This document shows positions 6,789-11,774 of a DNA stretch of 11,774 nt, piece after piece; within the stretch, counting starts at the first letter, position 1; each line of letters starts with the position of its first letter. Under the pieces are notes generated by a model that made no database searches, was not told where the DNA came from, and worked only from the letters and a program-made list of their open reading frames with translations. A program made the position numbers and the translations under genes. Source of the DNA: Bacteroidota bacterium (GTDB lineage Bacteria > Bacteroidota > Bacteroidia > Flavobacteriales > Weeksellaceae); contig JAEZWE010000132.1 of assembly GCA_023420435.1 (NCBI GenBank), forward strand, positions 1 through 11,774, in the 5' to 3' direction.

Positions 6789-8027
6789 ATGAAGGTTTTT
6801 AAGTTTGGCGGTGCATCAGTAAAAGATGCTGAAAGTGTAAAAAATGTAACTGAAGTTTTGAAGTCTCAAAAGTTCGAAAAATGTCTTTTGGTAGTATCAG
6901 CCATGGGAAAAACCACCAATGCGCTGGAAAAAGTGGTCGCTTTGTATTTTGCAAAAGACTCTTATGAAAATGAAATAGAAAAAGTAAAAAATGAACATAT
7001 AAAAATCGCCGAAGGTTTATTTGCAAAAAATCACGATGTTTTCAAGGAAATTTCTATTTTTTTTGATGATATCGAGTCTTTTTTAAGAAGGAACAAATCT
7101 CCCAATTACAATTTTGTTTACGATCAGGTGGTAAGTTGCGGCGAAATGATTTCTTCCAAAATTTTAAGCGAATTTCTGAATGAAAACGATTATACAAACC
7201 AATGGTTAGACGCACGTGATTACATAAAAACCGATGCTACCTACAGAGAAGGCGCCGTAAACTGGAAAAAAACAGAAGAAAATATTTCAACATTAAACAA
7301 TGAAATTTGCTACGTTACGCAAGGATTTATTGGTTCTGAAGATAATAACTTCACGGTAACTTTAGGAAGAGAAGGTTCCGATTATTCAGCCGCTATTTTT
7401 GCTTATTGTTTAGACGCAGAATCGATGACGATTTGGAAAGATGTTCCCGGTGTGATGACGGGTGATCCAAGAAAATTTGAAAATGTTTCCTTGCTTTCGA
7501 ATATTTCTTATGAAGAAGCTATAGAAATGGCTTATTATGGAGCTTCGGTTATTCATCCAAAAACTTTACAGCCTCTAAAACAAAAAAACATTCCTTTTTT
7601 CGTAAAATCTTTTCTGCAACCTAATGAAGCGGGAACAAAAGTAAGCGTTACCGAAAAAAATCAAAATAAAGAATCTTATATTCTAAAAGAAAACCAAGTG
7701 TTAATGCGCATTGCAACCCGAGACTTCTCATTTATTGCAGAAGAGCATTTAAGCTTAATATTTCTGGAATTAGCGAAGCAAAAAATAAAAATTTCGTTAA
7801 TGCAGAATTCAGCCATTTCTTTGGCACTGTGTTTAGAAGACAAATATGGAAGTATTGATTTATTGAATGCAGAACTCAGCAAAACCTTCAATACAGAAAT
7901 TGTAAAAAATGTTTCACTTTTTACAGTAAGAAATGCCGATTTAAACAACTTGAACCAATTTTATCTCGATAAAAAAGTTTTACTGGAACAAATATCCAAA
8001 CAAACCATACAAATGGTAACCCACTAA
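6789..8027 (+). CDS. lysC: Aspartate kinase, monofunctional
   Basis: The 412-residue enzyme phosphorylates aspartate, the first step toward lysine, threonine, methionine and diaminopimelate. The N-terminal kinase domain has KFGGASV (5-11), the phosphate-binding start of the family, then VVSAMGKTTN, GREGSDYSAA (193-202) and WKDVPGVMTGDPR, which contribute to aspartate and nucleotide binding. AIEMAYYGASVIHPKTLQP closes the kinase domain. Residues about 300-412 form the ACT regulatory region (RIATRDFSFIAEEHLSLIF and ISLMQNSAISLALCLED), so feedback control by an end-product amino acid is expected; which one cannot be read. The length fits a lone kinase with no fused homoserine dehydrogenase. ATG 6789 begins right at the conserved MKVFKFGG. 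The acyltransferase gene starts 13 bases after the stop, so co-transcription is likely. Confidence 0.93.
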   Translation: MKVFKFGGASVKDAESVKNVTEVLKSQKFEKCLLVVSAMGKTTNALEKVVALYFAKDSYENEIEKVKNEHIKIAEGLFAKNHDVFKEISIFFDDIESFLRRNKSPNYNFVYDQVVSCGEMISSKILSEFLNENDYTNQWLDARDYIKTDATYREGAVNWKKTEENISTLNNEICYVTQGFIGSEDNNFTVTLGREGSDYSAAIFAYCLDAESMTIWKDVPGVMTGDPRKFENVSLLSNISYEEAIEMAYYGASVIHPKTLQPLKQKNIPFFVKSFLQPNEAGTKVSVTEKNQNKESYILKENQVLMRIATRDFSFIAEEHLSLIFLELAKQKIKISLMQNSAISLALCLEDKYGSIDLLNAELSKTFNTEIVKNVSLFTVRNADLNNLNQFYLDKKVLLEQISKQTIQMVTH

Positions 8028-8040
8028 TAACGCCGATAAC

Positions 8041-9870
8041 ATGAGTTTGATAACCACCAATGATCTTATCAAAGCTACAGGATTAAGTAAATTGGGTTTT
8101 TTAAAAAATCCTGCGGCTAAAGCACTGATGAAAATAACCAAGATCAGTGAAGTAAATAAATTATACAACAAACTGAAAGAAAAAAAAGGAAAAGATTTTT
8201 TCGATTCTTTTGTGCGAGAAAGAGAGCTGAAGTATATTGTTTTTGAAGAAGATTTGGCAAAAATTCCCAAAAGCGGCCCTTTTATTTTGGTTTCCAATCA
8301 TCCTCTTGGTGCTATTGATGGTATTTTGATGACCAAAATCCTTACAGAAATCCGTCCTGATTTTAAAGTAATGGGAAATTTTCTTCTGGAAAAAATAAAA
8401 CCTATGGAACCTTTTGTAATTCCTGTAAATCCTTTTGAAGGACGAAAAGAACTCCACAGCAGCGCAAACGGAATGCGAGAAACTTTAAAACATCTTCAAA
8501 ACGGAGGCTGCATAGGAATTTTTCCAGCTGGTGAAGTTTCCAATAAAAATAATGAGTTTAACGAAATACGTGATAAAAAATGGGAAAAGCCCGTTTTAAA
8601 ATTAATTAAAATGGCTAAAGTTCCTGTAGTTCCCATGTATTTCCATGCTAAAAACAGCAATTTTTTCTATCATATGGCAAAGCTGCATCCGGATTTACAA
8701 ACGGTAATGTTACCTGCCGAAATGATGCATAAAAGGGAAAAACCGATAAGAATTAGAATCGGGAAACCCATTACAGCCAAGGTTTTGGAAGAACAGGAAA
8801 GCATAGACGAATTAGGTGATTTTTTACAGAAAAAAATCTATATGCTGAAGTCGTATTACGAAAAAAGAAAATCGATACCTGAAATACTGAAATTACCCAA
8901 TCTAAAACTCAATTTTCCACTATTAAAAGAAGAAAACCGGGTTCAGAATATCATTGACGAAACGCCAAAAGAAGACCTTCAAAAAGAAATCGACATTTTA
9001 AGACAAAATCCTGAAAAATTACTTTTCAAAAACGGAAATTATGAAGTTTTCTTTACCAGCTATGACGAAATCCCATCTATTATGCGGGAAATTGGAAGAC
9101 AGCGGGAAATTACCTTCAGAGCGGTTGGTGAAGGCTCCAACTTACCTTTTGATTTGGATGAATATGACAAACATTATCACCATCTGTTTTTATGGGATGA
9201 TGCAGCCAAAAAACTCGCCGGAGCTTACCGAATGGGACTTGGAAAAGAAATTTCGAAATCCCATGGCATTAATGGTTTTTACACTGCTTCACTTTTTGAA
9301 TTTGACCAAGAACTTCAGCCATTTTTCAAAAAAGTGATTGAAATGGGAAGAGCCTACATCTCAACTGAATATCAACAAAAACCATTACCGCTTTTCCTTT
9401 TATGGAGAGGAATTGTGCATGTATGTTTAAGAAATCCTGATCATAAATTTTTGATGGGCGGTGTTAGTATTTCCGATAAATTTTCTGAATTTTCAAAATC
9501 TTTGATGATTGAGTTTATGCGTTCTCATTATTACGATTCTGCTGTAGCGCAATACATTCATCCTAAAAATGAATTCAAAGTAAAACTGCGAGAAAGAGAT
9601 AAAAATCTTTTTTTCGACGAAATGGAAAGTGATTTGAATAAACTGGATAAAGTAATTGATGATTTGGAGCCTGAACTTCGTCTTCCGGTTTTGATTAAAA
9701 AATACATCAAGCAGAATGCAAAAGTGATAGCTTTTAATGTTGATCCTAACTTTAATGATGCAATTGACGGATTAATGTATATTAGAATAAGTGAATTGCC
9801 AGAAAGCACGATAAAGCCTGTTTTGGAAGAAATGAGCGAACAAATTTCCAAGGATAGTGAAATTAATTAA
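8041..9870 (+). CDS. Two-domain acyltransferase, OlsF-like (PlsC + GNAT), aminoacyl-lipid synthesis
   Basis: This 609-residue protein joins two acyltransferase domains. The N-terminal half (about 65-285) is PlsC-like: FILVSNHPLGAIDG (81-94) supplies the catalytic histidine and aspartate, here spaced H87-x5-D93 rather than the classic HX4D, and GIFPAGEVS (159-167) is the FPEGT-type motif. The C-terminal half (about 333-545) resembles the GNAT-type OlsB/hemolysin-like N-acyltransferase, with FRAVGEGSN, LFLWDDAAKKLAGAYRMG, GFYTASLF and VIEMGRAYI. Established knowledge: bifunctional OlsF, described in Serratia and Flavobacterium, makes ornithine lipids with the C domain N-acylating the amino acid and the N domain O-acylating the product; Bacteroides uses separate GlsB and GlsA for glycine lipids. 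The amino-acid substrate here is therefore open. No clear membrane helix is seen; peripheral membrane association is expected. The tail after 545 is helical and charged. Confidence 0.8.
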   Translation: MSLITTNDLIKATGLSKLGFLKNPAAKALMKITKISEVNKLYNKLKEKKGKDFFDSFVRERELKYIVFEEDLAKIPKSGPFILVSNHPLGAIDGILMTKILTEIRPDFKVMGNFLLEKIKPMEPFVIPVNPFEGRKELHSSANGMRETLKHLQNGGCIGIFPAGEVSNKNNEFNEIRDKKWEKPVLKLIKMAKVPVVPMYFHAKNSNFFYHMAKLHPDLQTVMLPAEMMHKREKPIRIRIGKPITAKVLEEQESIDELGDFLQKKIYMLKSYYEKRKSIPEILKLPNLKLNFPLLKEENRVQNIIDETPKEDLQKEIDILRQNPEKLLFKNGNYEVFFTSYDEIPSIMREIGRQREITFRAVGEGSNLPFDLDEYDKHYHHLFLWDDAAKKLAGAYRMGLGKEISKSHGINGFYTASLFEFDQELQPFFKKVIEMGRAYISTEYQQKPLPLFLLWRGIVHVCLRNPDHKFLMGGVSISDKFSEFSKSLMIEFMRSHYYDSAVAQYIHPKNEFKVKLRERDKNLFFDEMESDLNKLDKVIDDLEPELRLPVLIKKYIKQNAKVIAFNVDPNFNDAIDGLMYIRISELPESTIKPVLEEMSEQISKDSEIN

Positions 9871-9889
9871 GCTGTAAATCAGTGTTTTT

Positions 9890-9912
9890 TGAAAAAATGC
9901 AGAATTTTTTCA
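9890..9912 (+). terminator. Weak AT-rich hairpin after the acyltransferase gene
   Basis: TGAAAAAAT (9890-9898) pairs with ATTTTTTCA (9904-9912) around GCAGA, 20 bases past the stop codon. The stem is 9 bp with only one G-C pair and the downstream tract is GTTTAAATTT, so termination would be weak. It is the only hairpin between this gene and the tRNA promoter. Confidence 0.3.
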
Positions 9913-9920
9913 GTTTAAAT

Positions 9921-9951
9921 TTGCGTAATATAGCTGAAGATGTTATTTTTG
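9921..9951 (+). promoter_or_regulatory. Promoter of tRNA-Phe (TTG-N20-TATTTTTG)
   Basis: TTG at 9921-9923 and TATTTTTG at 9944-9951 match the Bacteroidota -33/-7 pair (TTG, about 19-20 bases, TAnnTTTG). The expected start site is near 9957-9960, leaving roughly 17-20 leader bases before the tRNA. A second exact -7 match, TAAATTTG at 9916-9923, overlaps the -33 element and could be an alternative upstream start. Confidence 0.65.
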
Positions 9952-9976
9952 CACCACTTTAAACAACAAAGTTAAT

Positions 9977-10049
<73 letters not shown>

Positions 10050-10050
10050 C

Positions 10051-10086
10051 AAACCACTTACATTACTGTAAGTGGTTTTTGTTTTT
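10051..10086 (+). terminator. Intrinsic terminator of tRNA-Phe
   Basis: A perfect 12-bp stem, AAACCACTTACA (10051-10062) with TGTAAGTGGTTT (10067-10078), encloses the loop TTAC and is followed by TTGTTTTT. It starts two bases after the tRNA discriminator. It also lies just beyond the stop of the convergent ABC ATPase gene, but the minus-strand tail (GTGGTTTCTCC) is a poor U tract, so it is mainly a plus-strand terminator. Confidence 0.88.
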
Positions 10087-11020
10087 ATTTAATTAAAATT
10101 TTAATTTCTCCTTCTTGCTTATCTTTGGTGTAAACTATTAAAGAAATCCCATCACAATCTATTTTATTCCAATAATGATTCCCTGAAAATCGACTTTCCA
10201 GAACATGAGCTTGCAAACCTTCATCAGATAAAATAATTTCATGAGGATAATAAAAATTTTTGGAACCTTTTAAAATATTTTTTTCTTCCTCCGAAAGTAC
10301 ATTCACCTCGCTAAAAAGTTTGGCTACATAAGCATTGTACGGAAAATTGTAAGTTTCTTCTGCACTGTCATTTTGTATTAACCTTCCCTCCTGTAAAACA
10401 ACAATTTGATCTAACCAAGGCATTACTTCCTCAATTTCATGGGTGGAGATTATTAAAGAAATTTGATGTTTTTTTACATAATTGAAGAGTTTTTCCCGCA
10501 GTTCAATTTTTCTGGAAAAATCGATGTTACTAAACGGTTCGTCCAACAAAAGAAGTCTGGGAAGAACGGAAAGTGCTCTTGCAATAGCGACTCTTTGTTG
10601 TTGTCCACCACTTAAAAACTGTGGTTTTACATCAGCAAAATTTTCCATGCCTACTACTTCCAGAAGCTCCATCACCATTTTTCTTTTTTCTGAAAGATTT
10701 ATATTGGAAATATATTTACCCACATTATCATAAACGGTGGAATAAGGCATCAAATCGTAAGTTTGAGCCACCATTTTCATTTTACTTTCACCGGGAACAA
10801 TATTTCCTTTTGGACCTAAAAGTTTTTTTCCGTCTAATAAAATTTCTCCCTTTTGCCACTCCAAAAGTCCATAAATAATATTCAAAAGTGTAGATTTTCC
10901 ACAGCCACTTTCTCCAGCTAAAGCAATTATTTTTCCTTCGCCAATTCGGAGATTAATATTGTGAAAAAGTTCTTTTTCTGAATGGTAAGAAAAATGTAGA
11001 TTTTTTATTTCCAGTAACAT
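10085..11020 (-). CDS. ABC transporter ATP-binding protein, CysA/PotA/FbpC-like
   Basis: The 311-residue protein is an ABC ATPase with every core motif: Walker A GESGCGKST (36-44), Q-loop glutamine Q86 (VAQTYDLMPYSTV), signature LSGGQQQRVAIARA (136-149), Walker B RLLLLDEP (155-162) with catalytic E161, and H-loop H194 (STHEIEEVM). After the roughly 215-residue nucleotide domain there is an extension of about 95 residues (FYYPHEIILSDEG, VLESRFSGNHYWNKI) resembling the TOBE-type regulatory domain of importers for sulfate, polyamines, ferric iron or molybdate. It would power an inner-membrane importer from the cytoplasmic face. No permease or binding protein lies next to it, so the substrate is unknown. 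The start at 11020 is close to the conserved LLEIKNLHFSY opening. It is divergent from the YceI gene, with 72 bases between starts. Confidence 0.87.
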   Translation of the reverse strand: MLLEIKNLHFSYHSEKELFHNINLRIGEGKIIALAGESGCGKSTLLNIIYGLLEWQKGEILLDGKKLLGPKGNIVPGESKMKMVAQTYDLMPYSTVYDNVGKYISNINLSEKRKMVMELLEVVGMENFADVKPQFLSGGQQQRVAIARALSVLPRLLLLDEPFSNIDFSRKIELREKLFNYVKKHQISLIISTHEIEEVMPWLDQIVVLQEGRLIQNDSAEETYNFPYNAYVAKLFSEVNVLSEEEKNILKGSKNFYYPHEIILSDEGLQAHVLESRFSGNHYWNKIDCDGISLIVYTKDKQEGEIKILIK

Positions 11021-11024
11021 TTCA

Positions 11025-11032
11025 CAAAATTA
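11025..11032 (-). promoter_or_regulatory. Candidate -7 box directly before the ABC ATPase start
   Basis: On the minus strand this reads TAATTTTG, an exact TAnnTTTG match ending only 4 bases before the ATG at 11020. Transcription from it would begin at or beside the A of the start codon, giving a leaderless mRNA. No -33 TTG is found, and such matches arise by chance in AT-rich DNA. Confidence 0.35.
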
Positions 11033-11058
11033 ACATTTTATAGGTAAATTAAATTTAA

Positions 11059-11066
11059 TAATTTAG
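11059..11066 (+). promoter_or_regulatory. Possible -7 box of the YceI gene
   Basis: TAATTTAG differs from TAnnTTTG at one position and lies 26 bases upstream of the YceI ATG. A TTT (11037-11039) sits at the -33 distance in place of TTG. This is weak evidence, listed because it is the best match on this strand in the 72-base divergent region. Confidence 0.25.
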
Positions 11067-11092
11067 CTATCAGTAATCGACAACAAATACTC

Positions 11093-11755
11093 ATGAAAAA
11101 AAAAATATTTAAATCCGCATTCATTGCTTTTATCGGGACTTCTTTATTATTGTCTTGTGGAAAAGATAAACCTTTAACCAGTGAGAAAAGCGAAATTACC
11201 ACCACAAAAGAAGGTAATTCATACGATATTGATACGCTAAATTCCAAAATTGAATGGAAAGGTTTTAAAGTTGTAAAATCCGATAACACCAGTCATTTTG
11301 GAACCATAAAATTTGAAAGTGGCGACATTACAATCAAAGACGGAAAATTGGAAAGTGGAAAATTTGTAGCCAACATGAGTTCCCTCGAAAGTATTGATCT
11401 AAAAGACGATGCGGAACAAAAAACAAAACTGGAAAACCATTTGAAAAGCGCCGATTTCTTTGAAACTGAAAAATTTCCAACAGCTTCCTATGAAATCACA
11501 AAAATTTCTGAAACCCCGGATCAAAGTGATTACAATACTATTTTAGACGGAAATCTTACCATTAAAGGAATTACAAAACCAGCGCAATTTAAAGCTAATG
11601 TTTCGGTAAACGATGGTGAAGTAAGTATTGCAACAGAACCGAAAGACATCCACAGAGAAGATTTTGGCGTAAAATTTCAAATGCCTGTTCAGAATGGCTT
11701 GATAAAAAACGAAGTAAACATCCAAATTTTGGTAAAAGCGGTCGAGAAAAAATAA
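11093..11755 (+). CDS. YceI-domain lipoprotein
   Basis: The 220-residue protein begins with a lipoprotein signal: basic MKKK, a hydrophobic stretch, then the lipobox L-L-S-C with lipidation at C22. A polar linker to about residue 48 leads into a YceI domain: SKIEWKGFKVVKSDNTSHFG, GTIKFESGDITIKDGKL, FVANMSSLESIDL, HLKSADFFETEKFPTASYEI and LTIKGITKPAQF, the last two being hallmark stretches. Family knowledge: YceI proteins form an extended beta-barrel lipocalin-like fold that binds isoprenoid chains such as polyprenols or quinones. Here it would be tethered to an envelope membrane. The ligand is not known; a link to the menaquinone gene menC elsewhere in the window is only a thought. The gene is complete, with TAA at 11753-11755 and 19 bases left before the window ends. 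Confidence 0.93.
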   Translation: MKKKIFKSAFIAFIGTSLLLSCGKDKPLTSEKSEITTTKEGNSYDIDTLNSKIEWKGFKVVKSDNTSHFGTIKFESGDITIKDGKLESGKFVANMSSLESIDLKDDAEQKTKLENHLKSADFFETEKFPTASYEITKISETPDQSDYNTILDGNLTIKGITKPAQFKANVSVNDGEVSIATEPKDIHREDFGVKFQMPVQNGLIKNEVNIQILVKAVEKK

Positions 11756-11774
11756 TTTCTATCCCCAAAAAATC

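Noticed and set aside
7980..8297. Minus-strand 105-codon ORF across the lysC/acyltransferase junction
   Set aside because: It is antisense to two well-supported genes and its composition is that of a shadow frame.
9897..9962. 21-codon ORF upstream of tRNA-Phe
   Set aside because: It overlaps both tRNA promoter boxes and the AT hairpin, and has no promoter or terminator of its own.

Overview
The window is AT-rich chromosomal DNA from a member of the Bacteroidota, most likely a flavobacterium of the Chryseobacterium/Weeksellaceae type. Three things point there. Several starts are preceded by the Bacteroidota -7 promoter box (TAnnTTTG) and show no Shine-Dalgarno sequence. The proteins (YfhO family, a WPP-type glycosyltransferase, MenC, an OlsF-like fused acyltransferase, a YceI lipoprotein) read like flavobacterial versions. 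The two lipoprotein signals fit as well. No phage, transposon, CRISPR array or defence system is visible. The genes are tightly packed and no gene-free stretch exceeds 300 bases; the longest is 2510-2774, and it holds a likely unannotated small gene.

Layout: (1) 1-1862, plus strand: the 3' end of a YfhO-family membrane protein followed by a family-4-like glycosyltransferase, probably one envelope-glycosylation operon. The glycosyltransferase carries a short repeat array inside its coding sequence. (2) 1877-2509, minus: a lipoprotein of unknown function. (3) 2609-2769, plus: a -7 box, a 29-codon ORF and a strong hairpin terminator laid end to end. (4) 2775-6614, minus: glnS, menC and fbp, covering tRNA charging, menaquinone synthesis and gluconeogenesis. 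A perfect 9-bp GC-rich palindrome lies between fbp and menC, and glnS has its own promoter box. (5) 6789-9870, plus: a monofunctional aspartokinase (lysC) 13 bases upstream of a two-domain acyltransferase resembling OlsF, which makes aminoacyl lipids. (6) 9977-10049, plus: tRNA-Phe(GAA) with a promoter and an intrinsic terminator. (7) 10085-11020, minus: an orphan ABC ATPase with a CysA/PotA/FbpC-like C-terminal extension. (8) 11093-11755, plus: a YceI-domain lipoprotein.

Most of the region is housekeeping. The items most worth a second look are the small gene at 2637-2726, the repeat-derived insertion in the glycosyltransferase, the OlsF-like fusion coupled to lysC, the palindrome upstream of menC and the U-U mismatch in the tRNA-Phe T stem. 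I found no clear evidence of a wholly new multi-gene system.
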